DNA of 46,376 nt from Avidesulfovibrio sp964369685 (GTDB lineage: Bacteria > Desulfobacterota > Desulfovibrionia > Desulfovibrionales > Desulfovibrionaceae). This document shows, piece after piece, positions 24,138 to 33,195 of the stretch. The DNA lies in assembly GCA_964369685.1 (NCBI GenBank), contig CAYJFB010000017.1, forward strand, positions 1-46,376, read 5' to 3'. Every line of letters begins with the position of its first letter. The first letter of the stretch is position 1. Made by a program: the position numbers and the translations under genes. A model generated the notes under the pieces. That model was not told the origin of the DNA and made no database searches. It saw nothing but the letters and a program-made list of their open reading frames with translations.

Positions 24138-24173
24138 AAAAAAACGGCACGACAGCATGTGCCGTTTTTTTTT
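24138..24173. terminator. Strong bidirectional terminator between flgE and the radical SAM gene
   Basis: AAAAAAACGGCAC (24138-24150) pairs with its complement from 24159, 8-base loop, followed by a T9 tract. The A-tract makes it work in the other direction as well. Confidence 0.92.
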
Positions 24174-24245
24174 GCGAACGAGTAAAAGCTCTTTTGAATG
24201 TTCTTTTGCTCCGTTGTCTTTTAAACCTGTTCAGTCTGTTTTTCT

Positions 24246-26858
24246 TTATAGATGTTGTTTACATTTCAGAAGGTGTATTTCGTGTGGGCTGACATTTGGT
24301 GTTATTTCACGAATGAGTGTGAGCGGTGAAATATAGCTTGTTGTCCAATCCATGGTGAGTTGTAATGAACCGTCCGGATTGTGCGTGATCTGTTCAAAGA
24401 TGGGACGGATATCGTCTGTACGCAAATTTTTTTTCATTTTTCTGGTCAACAAGTATTCTTTTTTTTCCATAAATGTTGTCCAGGCTTGAGCGAGTTCTGT
24501 TGTTGAAGGGATGGTGTTTGTTTTTGGTGTGTATGTCAAAATAAACTCTTCACGTTTTGCACCAAAGGATTTGTCATGAATCGGAATGAGTTCAAGATCC
24601 TTCAGTTGCAGGCCATGTTCAAAGAATGGTTCAAGGCGCGTTCGGAGTGTTGTCGGTGACATCGGCTGACGTAATGTGACACTAAACCATTCAGCGTGGC
24701 TTTCAACACTGACAGGCAGGGCGCGTCCAAACGAAATGAGCGGTAAAGGGTGAAAACCTTGAGAAAATGAAAGCGGTAATCCCGCACGACGCAACAATCG
24801 ATCTAAAAATGATTGTAATTCCAATTGACTGAGAAAGGACGCTTCACCTTCTTTGGTATGCCAAATTCGATACCGCACGGCTCGTTCTGCCAATCCTGCG
24901 GCGATGGCAGGCGGTGCTGTGGGCTTACGACGTGGTGGAGGTGGCAAAAGATTCCCTTGTTCATCGCGGAGCGGTTGGTGGTCTTCTTGATCTCGCTGTG
25001 CGAAATTGAGTTGATTACAGTGTTTTGTTTCTGTGGATTCTCGTGCCAAGAGTGACGGAGCGGCTTTTGTGTCACAAACACCGCATTGGAGACAGTGTGC
25101 GTAGCGACAGTCTTCTGTAAGCACACGATTCAAGGCGTGTTCACGTTCTCGGTATAAAAACGCACGCGAAATGCCGCTACCGAGATGATCCCAAGGCAAG
25201 GTTTCATCAAGGCTACGGGCGCGTGTGAATGTTTCCACGTCTAAATGGGCTTCATTCAACGCCTCAATCCACGGCTCCATGGAAAAATATTCCATCCAAT
25301 CCGTAAAAACAGACCCTTTGCGATAGGCTGCTTCAATCACTGAAGAAAGGCGACGATCGCCGCGAGACAAGAGGCCTTCAAGAACACTCACGTCAGGTTC
25401 ATGCCAACGCACTTTCAAGTTCTTTTCTTTTTTGAACTGATCACGAATCAGATTGATACGCCGCACCATTTCTTCTTTGGAGATTTGGGCTTCCCATTGA
25501 AAGGGCGTGTGGGCTTTGGGTACAAACGGTGACAATGAAGCTGTCACTTGCAACCGAGGCATACCACGTCCTGCAGCATCGCGCACTTTGCGGCATAAAT
25601 CGGTGATTGCCGAAAGATCGTCATCACATTCCGTAGGCAAACCAATCATAAAATAGAGTTTGACTTGTTGCCAGCCGTTTTGAAACAGCTTTTGTGTATG
25701 TATGATCAAGCCTTCTTCAGTGATGCCTTTATTGATCACGTCACGCAAGCGTTGGCTGCCTGCTTCGGGAGCCAACGTGGCGCCTGTACGTCGAATGTCG
25801 GCCATACGTCGCATGATCGCGTCATCAATAGATCCCACACGCAACGAAGGCAGAGAAAGTGAAATTTGTTCTTGTGCACACCGATCGGCAGCATCCAAAA
25901 ACAGGGTTTTCAGTCCGGAAAAATCACCGGCACTCAATGACAGAAACGAAACATCGTCAAACCCCGTACAACGTAAACATTCGTCTAAAATGGCGTGCAG
26001 GTGTGTCATTTTTCGTTCACGAGCAGGGCGATATAAAATACCTGCCTGGCAAAAACGACAGCCGCGTGTACATCCTCTGGCAATTTCAAGGCTGAGACGG
26101 TTATGTACCGCACCAAAAGGCACAACCTGTTGTACAGGATATTGTGCAGCATCAAAATCAGCCACAATTCGACGTGTCGGTTGGGGCAGATCGCTGTGAA
26201 TAGGTTGTAAAACAGTAGGATTTTGCGCATCTTGGACGAAAAATTCAGGCACATAAACCCCGGGAATTAAAGCCGCTTCACGTAAAAAACGGTTTCGTGT
26301 CCAGCCTGCTTCATGGGCGTGCATGAGTAAATGACAAAATTCAGGCACCAAATTTTCGCCTTCACCAAGCAGCATGACATCCATAAACGGTGTAATGGGT
26401 TCTGCGGCAACAGCACAACCGCCACCGCCGACAATCAATGGCCATTGTGTAAGGCTGTCATTTTGGGCTCGTTGTTCTGCGCGCAAGGGTATGCCTGCCA
26501 AATCCAACATGTAAAGAATGTTTGTACAACAAAGTTCATGCGTGATTGCAAAACCAATCATGTGTGTTTCAGCCAATGGAGTGTCAGACTCCAAGGTTGC
26601 GAGAGGCACGTTGTGTGCTTTGAGAATTTTTCCCGCGTCCGGTGGCGGTGCAAAGACACGTTCCGCCTGTATTTCAGGTATGGCATTGAGAATACCGTAC
26701 AGAATCTTGTGTCCCAAATACGACATTCCCACTTCATAGGCATCAGGAAACGCCAAGACACAGCGAAAACGCACATCTGTAGATGGTTTATGAACAGAAC
26801 CCTCTTCGGTACCGAGGTAGTGACTTGGTTTTGGCAAAAGCGGTAAGATCGATTTCAT
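24246..26858 (-). CDS. B12-binding-like radical SAM protein fused to a DUF2344 domain
   Basis: This 870-residue protein matches the uncharacterised radical SAM family (TIGR03960 type) fused to a DUF2344 domain (TIGR03936 type). An N-terminal cobalamin-binding-like domain contains DAYEVGMSYLGHKILYGIL and IGFAITHELCCTNIL. The radical SAM core follows, with the CxxxCxxC cluster in RGCTRGCRFCQAG near residue 265. A Cys-rich patch (YAHCLQCGVC) lies near residue 590. The DUF2344 domain (YRIWHTKEGEASFLSQLELQ and FSQGFHPLPLISFGRALPV) fills the last 230 residues or so. In many bacteria it lies near RNase G or ribosomal genes, suggesting an RNA or translation link, but the reaction is unknown. Confidence 0.85.
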   Translation of the reverse strand: MKSILPLLPKPSHYLGTEEGSVHKPSTDVRFRCVLAFPDAYEVGMSYLGHKILYGILNAIPEIQAERVFAPPPDAGKILKAHNVPLATLESDTPLAETHMIGFAITHELCCTNILYMLDLAGIPLRAEQRAQNDSLTQWPLIVGGGGCAVAAEPITPFMDVMLLGEGENLVPEFCHLLMHAHEAGWTRNRFLREAALIPGVYVPEFFVQDAQNPTVLQPIHSDLPQPTRRIVADFDAAQYPVQQVVPFGAVHNRLSLEIARGCTRGCRFCQAGILYRPARERKMTHLHAILDECLRCTGFDDVSFLSLSAGDFSGLKTLFLDAADRCAQEQISLSLPSLRVGSIDDAIMRRMADIRRTGATLAPEAGSQRLRDVINKGITEEGLIIHTQKLFQNGWQQVKLYFMIGLPTECDDDLSAITDLCRKVRDAAGRGMPRLQVTASLSPFVPKAHTPFQWEAQISKEEMVRRINLIRDQFKKEKNLKVRWHEPDVSVLEGLLSRGDRRLSSVIEAAYRKGSVFTDWMEYFSMEPWIEALNEAHLDVETFTRARSLDETLPWDHLGSGISRAFLYREREHALNRVLTEDCRYAHCLQCGVCDTKAAPSLLARESTETKHCNQLNFAQRDQEDHQPLRDEQGNLLPPPPRRKPTAPPAIAAGLAERAVRYRIWHTKEGEASFLSQLELQSFLDRLLRRAGLPLSFSQGFHPLPLISFGRALPVSVESHAEWFSVTLRQPMSPTTLRTRLEPFFEHGLQLKDLELIPIHDKSFGAKREEFILTYTPKTNTIPSTTELAQAWTTFMEKKEYLLTRKMKKNLRTDDIRPIFEQITHNPDGSLQLTMDWTTSYISPLTLIREITPNVSPHEIHLLKCKQHL

Positions 26859-27072
26859 GGATTTTTGTGTGCCTTGGGAGATATAGCCGTTTTATTGTTT
26901 GTTGAGAGAACTTTTAACACGTAAAAAGAACGTATATATACTTTTTTCTACGGATTATGTCGTCTACAAAAAGTCGAGGGGCTATACTTTTTGAAGTGAA
27001 AGTATGTTGTGTCTGTATGAGAAAAGCAAAAAGGGAACAGTGTATTTGCTGTTCCCACAAGGATTGTTTTGC

Positions 27073-27399
27073 TTAAGTAATGAGGTTGCCGCCAAGGGGT
27101 GAAGAGCCTGTCATGTTCATGCCGTTCACGCCTGAGAGAGTGAGGTTTGTACAGGCTTCGAGGTATTTTTCTTCGAGTCCTTCGGGAAGCTTTTCATACA
27201 TATAAAGAAAATGATTGGAGGTTATGGAACCTTTAAAGTCTTGTTCAAAGGGATAACCATAGGGCAGCATCATCATTTGCATACCTTGTTGAGCGGGAAC
27301 CATTTGCAGGATGGCAACGTCGTTGAGTTGAGTGTCGGCAAATTTACCGATAATCAATTCACCGGTTACAATCTTGACAAGGCGAATATCATAGGCCAT
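27073..27399 (-). CDS. Small conserved-looking protein of unknown function
   Basis: This 108-residue protein begins YDIRLVKIVTGELIIGKF, a strand-turn-strand pattern reminiscent of Sm-like or small-barrel proteins, and has a Met-rich middle (GMQMMMLPYGYPF). ATG 27399 is taken as start because AAGGAGA lies 7 bases upstream, although the frame is open to 27498. No signal peptide or membrane segment is visible. It is preceded by the divergent rnc gene and followed by the radical SAM gene on the same strand, 214 bases away. The Sm-like idea is inference. Confidence 0.7.
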   Translation of the reverse strand: MAYDIRLVKIVTGELIIGKFADTQLNDVAILQMVPAQQGMQMMMLPYGYPFEQDFKGSITSNHFLYMYEKLPEGLEEKYLEACTNLTLSGVNGMNMTGSSPLGGNLIT

Positions 27400-27623
27400 G
27401 AGAATGTCTCCTTGGGTCAGACGATCAAAATGTGGTAGACACCGCAAGCAATACAGATGACATTCGTTTCGGAATAAGGCAAGATGCCTTGGATGCATAC
27501 AAACACATCATGCTGGGTGTCCCAAGCTCTGCTTTTTGATACAGCAAGAGAAACCAAATACATAGATATGAAGTGATCGCCTGTCAAGCATGGAAATGCT
27601 GTTTGGGAAGGAGTGAGATAACG

Positions 27624-28343
27624 ATGGAGCAATTGGAAGCGAATTTACAATATACTTTTCAGAATCAACATTTACTTGAAATGGCTTTAATGCACAGTTC
27701 ATGGGTTAATGAATCGAGTTCTGCTCAAGGCCTTTCACAACAACAACAAGACAATGAACGCTTAGAGTTTTTAGGTGATGCTGTTTTGGAATTGAGTATT
27801 TCGTCTGAATTATATATACGATATCCCGATGCCAAAGAAGGCGTATTGACCCAATTGCGAGCTTCTTTGGTCAATAAAACAACCTTGGCTACGCTGGCGC
27901 GTGCGTTGCGCCTTGATCGTTGTATTCGCATGGGACGTGGTGAGGAAAGCCAAGGCGGAAGAGCACGAGATTCTATGCTTGCCGACGCGTTGGAAGCTCT
28001 TTTTGGCGCGATATACCAAGACGGCGGTTTTGAAGCCGCAAAAAAAGTTATTTTGAGTCTTTATACCGAACATTGGCCAAAACATATGAACGAACAGCAC
28101 CATATCAAAAACAGTAAAACCGCGTTACAGGAATATACACAAAAATTAGCCGACATGAATTATGCCTTGCCACGATATATTCCCGAAAATCAAACATCTC
28201 AAGATTCGGAACAAGGTTTTACGGTCTTTGTAGAATTGCCCGATGGACAACGCTTTCGTGCAACAGGGCGGAGCCGTCGTGTTGCAGAGCAAGAAGCGGC
28301 GGCTTTAGCTCTTGAAACATTAAAAAGTCAACAACTCGCATAA
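27624..28343 (+). CDS. rnc: Ribonuclease III
   Basis: This 239-residue double-strand-specific endoribonuclease processes rRNA and structured mRNA. The catalytic domain (about 1-150) has the RNase III signature NERLEFLGDAVLE (44-56, with metal ligands E48 and D52) and the second acidic motif DALEALFGAIYQD. The C-terminal double-stranded-RNA-binding domain (about 160-237) carries QEYTQKLADMNYALP and ATGRSRRVAEQEAAALAL. Start ATG 27624 follows GGAAGGAG by 10 bases; the open frame reaches 27573. It is isolated from era and other usual partners here. Confidence 0.95.
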   Translation: MEQLEANLQYTFQNQHLLEMALMHSSWVNESSSAQGLSQQQQDNERLEFLGDAVLELSISSELYIRYPDAKEGVLTQLRASLVNKTTLATLARALRLDRCIRMGRGEESQGGRARDSMLADALEALFGAIYQDGGFEAAKKVILSLYTEHWPKHMNEQHHIKNSKTALQEYTQKLADMNYALPRYIPENQTSQDSEQGFTVFVELPDGQRFRATGRSRRVAEQEAAALALETLKSQQLA

Positions 28344-28434
28344 AATGATATTGCTTCATCGCTGACAGCACAGGCATAACGATGTTCCACGGTGTATGGC
28401 GAAACCTGCTTTGTGCTTGTTCATGAGAGGAAAG

Positions 28435-28553
28435 ATTGCGGCCAGACCACACGGTTTGGGGAGGATGTGTTTTGTACAACTTTTTTGTGTTGCCGAACAC
28501 ACTTTTTGGATGAGTGTCCAATCCCCAAACCGGTGTCTTTGGTCTGCCCCAAT
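28435..28553. other. Long imperfect inverted repeat between rnc and flagellin
   Basis: The left arm 28435-28462 and right arm 28522-28553 are complementary over most of their length. Matching blocks are ATTG/CAAT, AGACCA/TGGTCT and CGGTTTGGGGA/TCCCCAAACCG, with a few bulges. The 59-base loop has its own short pairings. It sits 92 bases after the rnc stop and 20 bases after the flagellin stop, in a gap that encodes no plausible protein. It may be a shared 3' end structure or a small RNA. Its role is unknown. Confidence 0.55.
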
Positions 28554-28572
28554 TCCCATGAAAGGGACATTC

Positions 28573-29511
28573 TTATCCGCCGATAAGCTGCATGGCCATC
28601 TGCGGCAGGGAGTTGGCCTGCGAAAGCATGGCTACGCCGGATTGCGTCAGAATTTGATTGCGTACAAATTCGGTCATTTCTGTGGCAACGTCCACGTCTG
28701 AAATGCGCGATTCGGCAGCTTGTAAATTTTGCGCTTGGGTTTCCAAGTTACTGATGGTGTTTTCCAGACGGTTTTGCATGGCACCGATGTGCGCACGAAT
28801 GTTGTCTTTGGAAATGATGGCGTCATTCAGAGCTTCAAGAGCTTCCTGAGCATTTTGTTGTGTTGAAACGTTGTGTCCTGCATCAGTGGGATCGGAGCTG
28901 TTGCCTACGCCAAGAGCCGATGCGGTCACGTCACCGATGGTGATGTAGTAATAGTCTTCTGCAGAGTCGTTACCCACACCAAAGTGGACTTTCAAAGGCC
29001 CTTCAGAAACCATACCGGAGCCATCGTGACCTAAAGGATTACCAAATGCATCAAACACTGCGCCACCGGCACCGGGTACAGCACTCAACGTTCCATCAAG
29101 CAACTTGATGCCGTTAAAGTCGGTCGCGTTGGCGATACGGGTGATTTCCGAAGCCATGGCTTGGTATTCAGAGTCGATGATCATACGTTGCGTTGAGGTA
29201 TAGGTACCCGTTGCAGCTTGTTCAGCGAGCTCTTTCATACGGATGAGCTTTTCGTCGATAACAGCCATGGCGCCGTCTGCTGTTTGAATCAGCGAGATCG
29301 CATCGTTGGCGTTACGAATGCCTTGATTAAGGGTGGTGATGTCGGAACGCATCAGTTCGCGGATAGCGAGACCGGCGGCGTCGTCTGCTGCAGAGTTAAT
29401 ACGTAATCCTGAAGATAAACGTTCGGTTGACTTTGCAAGAGAAGCGTAACTGTTGTTCAGGGTCCGAGCTGCGTTGGCAGCCATCATGTTGTTATTAATG
29501 ACCAAAGACAT
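28573..29511 (-). CDS. fliC: Flagellin
   Basis: This 312-residue filament subunit has the conserved D0/D1 ends: SLVINNNMMAANAARTLNN at the N-terminus, then LSSGLRINSAADDAAGLAI. The C-terminus carries ESRISDVDVATEMTEFVRNQ and ends SLPQMAMQLIGG. The variable middle (about 135-205) is short and Gly/Asp-rich, so this is a small flagellin. A full AAGGAGG site precedes the ATG, and a sigma-54 promoter lies 40 bases upstream. It is a single-gene unit next to a divergent glycosyltransferase. Confidence 0.96.
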   Translation of the reverse strand: MSLVINNNMMAANAARTLNNSYASLAKSTERLSSGLRINSAADDAAGLAIRELMRSDITTLNQGIRNANDAISLIQTADGAMAVIDEKLIRMKELAEQAATGTYTSTQRMIIDSEYQAMASEITRIANATDFNGIKLLDGTLSAVPGAGGAVFDAFGNPLGHDGSGMVSEGPLKVHFGVGNDSAEDYYYITIGDVTASALGVGNSSDPTDAGHNVSTQQNAQEALEALNDAIISKDNIRAHIGAMQNRLENTISNLETQAQNLQAAESRISDVDVATEMTEFVRNQILTQSGVAMLSQANSLPQMAMQLIGG

Positions 29512-29550
29512 AGGGAACCTCCTTGAGGTATTAGCGGATGTTTGTCTTGT

Positions 29551-29567
29551 TGCAACACAGATGCCAA
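29551..29567 (-). promoter_or_regulatory. Sigma-54 promoter of flagellin
   Basis: On the minus strand TTGGCATCTGTGTTGCA gives GG, ten bases, GC with both boxes near consensus, 40 bases before the fliC start. Confidence 0.88.
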
Positions 29568-29669
29568 AATAAAAAAAATATAATATTTTAAATAGTTATA
29601 TGTTCAGTTTTATCTATGCAGGATTTTTTTGCCGAGTCTTTTATATCAAAGCGGCGGATTTTTCCGAGT

Positions 29670-29686
29670 TCGGTTGTCTTTTTGCC
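29670..29686 (+). promoter_or_regulatory. Possible sigma-54 promoter of the flagellin-adjacent glycosyltransferase
   Basis: GG (29672-29673), ten bases, GC (29684-29685) with a good TTTTTGC -12 box but a weak -24 box (TCGGTTG). It lies 48 bases before the gene start. Confidence 0.35.
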
Positions 29687-29733
29687 TATCACAATGGTTA
29701 TAGATGAAGAGGGTGATTTTCAAGGTGAGTGCA

Positions 29734-31191
29734 ATGTGTCCTACTTTAATTATTCAACTACAGCGTATGGGCGATCTTGTGCTTACGTTTCCGTTGGTTG
29801 CACGATTACGGGTTGCAGAACCCGAGCGTCCTATATGGATTTTAGCCGAACCGCAGTTTTTTGAAGCGCTCATGCCTTTGACACCCAACGGCGTCTTATA
29901 CATGCATCCCGATACCATACCGACATTGGCGCACACTCCTTTTCATCGAATTATCAATTTGAGTCATCGAGAAGAGGCAGCGCGATTAAGTGGTAAACCG
30001 TACGTTGAGCGCGAACGGATTGGATGTTTTTATGATTCGAAAGGCGTCTTGCGCACGCGTGGTGTGTGGGCGTTGTATCGAGCGGCCTTGGTTCAAAACA
30101 ATCGACACAATTTATTTCACTGGGCAGATCTGCCTTGTTTGGACATTTTTTCGAGTGGGCAAGCTTTGCCGCTGTTTCCGCATCCCAGATTACCGCGAGG
30201 TACCGGACGTGTAGGACTTTTTGTCGGCGCAAGCGAAAAAGTCAAACGTCCCGATCCACAATTTTGGGCGTCATTGGCTGTTCGTTTGGCGCGACGTGGC
30301 TTAAAACCTGTTTTTCTTGGAGGGATGCAGGAAGAAGGTTTGGCAGAAGAAGCGTGGCGAGAAAGCGGTTTGCCGCACTCGGCAAATTTAGCAGGGCGTT
30401 TTTCTATCGTTGAATTGGTAGAATTTTTTCAAGGTTTGGATCTTTTGGTTACTCCCGATACAGGTCCCATGCATCTTGCGGCATGGGCGGGAACGTTGAC
30501 ACTCAATATTTCTATGGGCACAGCCAATGCTTGGGAAACCGCACCCCCTGCGCCGGGGCATTGGGTGTTGCGTCCGCGAATCAGTTGTACGGGCTGTTGG
30601 CACTGCCCACATCCTCACATACCGTGTCGTTCAGCCTTTGTGCCTTCGAGAATTGCCAATGTGGTTATGAGTCTTTTGCACAATGAAAACGTGTTTCGCT
30701 TTCATTTACCCGGTTTGCGCTTGGGGCAAACCACTCGTCAAAACGGTCTGTTTTGGCTCAATGAAGCACAATATAACATACACGCCGAACAACGACTCGC
30801 TATAGGGCGTTACTGGCAAGCCTTTTTTTTAAACGCTTTGGGCGGTGCGCCAATACACAATCCGACACGGCTTCCTACAGCATTTCATGCATTGAAAAAC
30901 TATCCACACATCATTGAACGTTTACAAAAAGGTGCGGTACACCTTGCAGCGCAACTTTCTCGTGGTTTGCGAAACACGAATGTATTAGAAAACGGTCAAT
31001 TGTGGCATTCTGTTTCACCGTTGATACAGCCTCTGAGCGGTTATTTGGATTTGTTGCTTGCCAACGACGACAGAAGCCCACATGTTTTCCAAGAAGCCAT
31101 GGAGCTTGCCGAATGCTTTGTTGCGAGTATACACGGCACAGAAACGTTCTCTCCTTGTGCCTTGTCTTCTCTTCGTATGCACAACAAGTAG
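29734..31191 (+). CDS. Glycosyltransferase family 9 protein with C-terminal extension
   Basis: This 485-residue protein has a GT9/heptosyltransferase domain (about 1-330): PTLIIQLQRMGDLVLTFPL at the N-terminus, KRPDPQFWASLAVRLARRGL in the middle and the nucleotide-sugar motif VTPDTGPMHLAAWAG (about 245-260). About 150 extra residues follow, rich in Leu, His and Asn, with no family that I recognise. ATG 29734 is chosen because AAGG lies 8 bases upstream and the family motif starts there; upstream ATG 29704 lacks a site. Position beside flagellin, divergent and with a possible sigma-54 promoter, suggests it glycosylates flagellin. Lipopolysaccharide synthesis is the alternative. Confidence 0.85.
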   Translation: MCPTLIIQLQRMGDLVLTFPLVARLRVAEPERPIWILAEPQFFEALMPLTPNGVLYMHPDTIPTLAHTPFHRIINLSHREEAARLSGKPYVERERIGCFYDSKGVLRTRGVWALYRAALVQNNRHNLFHWADLPCLDIFSSGQALPLFPHPRLPRGTGRVGLFVGASEKVKRPDPQFWASLAVRLARRGLKPVFLGGMQEEGLAEEAWRESGLPHSANLAGRFSIVELVEFFQGLDLLVTPDTGPMHLAAWAGTLTLNISMGTANAWETAPPAPGHWVLRPRISCTGCWHCPHPHIPCRSAFVPSRIANVVMSLLHNENVFRFHLPGLRLGQTTRQNGLFWLNEAQYNIHAEQRLAIGRYWQAFFLNALGGAPIHNPTRLPTAFHALKNYPHIIERLQKGAVHLAAQLSRGLRNTNVLENGQLWHSVSPLIQPLSGYLDLLLANDDRSPHVFQEAMELAECFVASIHGTETFSPCALSSLRMHNK

Positions 31192-31267
31192 AATAGATTA
31201 GAGTCATTGTCTTTGTTTTCAATGTTCATCCTATCCTGCATTGTTATCTTTCTGCAAATAAGGCACA

Positions 31268-31306
31268 AAAAAAGCCCTTATTGACAGGTGTCGATAAAGG
31301 CTTTTT
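31268..31306. terminator. Bidirectional terminator between convergent GT9 and diguanylate cyclase genes
   Basis: AAAAAGCC, a mismatch and TTATTGACA pair with TGTCGATAA and GGCTTTTT, giving a hairpin with a T5 tail on the plus strand and an A-tract at the other end. Confidence 0.85.
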
Positions 31307-31329
31307 CAAAAAAATCAAGATGTAAAAAC

Positions 31330-32301
31330 TTATTTTTTAAAAAGATGATAGCTGTTTTTACCATTTTGTTTTACATGGTACAAGGCTTTGTCTGCGCGTT
31401 CCAACATGCTCACATCATTGTCTCCGCTTCGATATTCATACACGCCGATACTGCATGTCACTTGATACCCGTGTGGAAAAGAACTCGGTTGACGGGCAAT
31501 CATAAGGATTCGTCGTGCCACGGCACTGGCTTTTTTACTGTCTGTATCCGGTAACAGCATTGCAAATTCTTCACCGCCAATCCGTGCGGCAATGTCTCCT
31601 CGACGACAAGTATTGCGTAAAATTGTTGAAAAATCTTGCAATACCAAATCACCGATATGATGCCCATATGTATCATTGATTTGTTTAAAGTCGTCTAAGT
31701 CCAGCAGCAACAGCGTAAATGTTGTTCCGTTTTGTTGTGCATTTTCATACATAGCGTTGATGCTGAGTCTGAAACAACGACGATTTGGCAATTGCGTCAG
31801 ATCGTCTGTGAGTCCTTTTTGTTGCTCCATGCGGTGTGATTTGGCAAGAAGACGCAATTTTTCTTTCAGGGTTGCTTGAATATCTTTTTGCTTACTGATG
31901 TCTACAATCGATCCAATCAGTCCTTTTGTACCATCTTTTGTTTGAAAACCGCAACGCCAATACAGTGCCGTCACCTCTTCGGCGACATGCGTCGAAAATG
32001 TTTTTTCTTCAAATGATGTTGTGTTTTTTTGCACCAACTCATAATCGGCTGCTTGGAACAGTTCGCGTTCTTCCATAGAAAGATACTCTAAATCCAAAAC
32101 AGATTTTCCTAATAACGATGAGGTGTTCACACCAAAAAATTCTTCATAGGCTTTGTTAAAAAAAACAAAGTGCAAAGACTCATCTTTTATAAATATAGGA
32201 TATGGAATACCATGCAGTGCTTCTTTATAAAAAGAGAGATCTTCAACATGGTGTGTTGTTTCATATTGTTTTTCAACATTCATAGGCAAAAGAAGTGTCA
32301 T
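31330..32301 (-). CDS. PAS-GGDEF diguanylate cyclase
   Basis: This 323-residue protein has an N-terminal PAS sensor (about 23-140: YPIFIKDESLHFVFFN, YEEFFG), a short coiled linker and a GGDEF domain (about 160-320). The active-site motif is GGEEF (242-246), and the inhibitory RxxD site is present at 233-236, five residues before it. The domain should therefore make cyclic-di-GMP and be product-inhibited. There is no membrane segment, so the signal is cytoplasmic. Its location among flagellar and oxygen-defence genes fits control of motility in response to redox or ligand, but the PAS ligand is unknown. AAGGAAG precedes the ATG, and Met7 is an alternative start. Confidence 0.92.
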   Translation of the reverse strand: MTLLLPMNVEKQYETTHHVEDLSFYKEALHGIPYPIFIKDESLHFVFFNKAYEEFFGVNTSSLLGKSVLDLEYLSMEERELFQAADYELVQKNTTSFEEKTFSTHVAEEVTALYWRCGFQTKDGTKGLIGSIVDISKQKDIQATLKEKLRLLAKSHRMEQQKGLTDDLTQLPNRRCFRLSINAMYENAQQNGTTFTLLLLDLDDFKQINDTYGHHIGDLVLQDFSTILRNTCRRGDIAARIGGEEFAMLLPDTDSKKASAVARRILMIARQPSSFPHGYQVTCSIGVYEYRSGDNDVSMLERADKALYHVKQNGKNSYHLFKK

Positions 32302-32761
32302 AATTTTTACTTCCTTTTTATAGTCTATATTTGTTGTAGCTATAAAAATGATAATAAGCGATAGGTTACGTATTCATGTGTTTATGAAAGTTTGTCTTAC
32401 TTGAGGCAATTTTACTAAAAACTAACACAAAAAAAGCATCCTGTATAGGACAAAAAAATATAAATCACTTTTTAGTGATTATTTCATGAACATATTTTTA
32501 ATAAAAACTTTATTTATGTCATTTTTTATAGATAATTCAAAAATCACAGAGGTGAATTTTTTCTTGACTCAAATGATAAAAGTTATTATTAGTAAAAAAG
32601 AAAAAATCATGTTCATATAAAATTCTTTTCTTTGTGATATGAGAGAAAAAACACACTGTATAATTCACAAAAGGAAAAATTTTTCATTGCCTGTTCGATA
32701 AAGATGAGCTAGTTTGAATTTGTGTTTTTATAATTCTCTAAAATAATTAAAGGTGAAAGTG
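32302..32761. other. 460-base AT-rich intergenic region before the superoxide reductase operon
   Basis: No gene is supported. It contains a perfect AATCACT/AGTGATT hairpin with a TTTT loop (32463-32480) and the candidate promoter listed next. An AT-rich imperfect palindrome (ATGATAA...TTATTAT, about 32573-32589) overlaps the promoter and could be a Fur/PerR-type operator, which is speculation. Confidence 0.45.
32564..32592 (+). promoter_or_regulatory. Candidate sigma-70 promoter of desulfoferrodoxin-rubredoxin
   Basis: TTGACT (32564-32569), 17 bases, TATTAG (32587-32592), leaving a leader of about 160 bases. Confidence 0.5.
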
Positions 32762-33151
32762 ATGGCTAAACAACATGAAATGTATAAATGTGGACAATGT
32801 GGCAATATTGTCCAAGTTGTGCATGAAAGTACCGGCGAATTGAGTTGCTGTGAAAAAATAATGAAGCATCTTATCCCCGGAGAAATAGACGCTGCACAAG
32901 AAAAACATGTTCCTGTTATGGAAGCACTTGCAGAAGGCGGAACAACTGTTAAAGTCGGTTCTGTCGCACACCCCATGGAAGAAAAACATTATATTGAGTG
33001 GATTGATATGCTGACAACAGACGGACGTCTTATTCGGCAATATCTTAAACCGGGAGAAACACCTGAAGCGAAATTCTGTCCTTCAGGAGAAAAAATAGTT
33101 GCTGTGCATGAATACTGTAACTTGCACGGTCTTTGGAAAGCAACAAATTAA
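32762..33151 (+). CDS. dfx: Desulfoferrodoxin (superoxide reductase)
   Basis: This 129-residue two-iron protein reduces superoxide to hydrogen peroxide in the cytoplasm. The N-terminal desulforedoxin domain holds Fe through C10, C13, C29 and C30. The C-terminal superoxide reductase domain has the E47-K48 pair, histidines H49, H70, H76 and H122, and C119, as expected for the catalytic Fe(His)4Cys centre. Both centres are intact, so this is the 2Fe class. ATG 32762 has AGG 8 bases upstream; a GTG three codons earlier is open. It is followed 44 bases later by rubredoxin, its electron donor, as in Desulfovibrio. Confidence 0.97.
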   Translation: MAKQHEMYKCGQCGNIVQVVHESTGELSCCEKIMKHLIPGEIDAAQEKHVPVMEALAEGGTTVKVGSVAHPMEEKHYIEWIDMLTTDGRLIRQYLKPGETPEAKFCPSGEKIVAVHEYCNLHGLWKATN

Positions 33152-33195
33152 AATCATTTTGAGATAACATTTCAACACGTTATGGAGAATGTGTC

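Noticed and set aside
25702..26199. 165-residue plus-strand frame inside the radical SAM gene
   Set aside because: It is an antisense shadow of a well-conserved gene, with no ribosome site or family.
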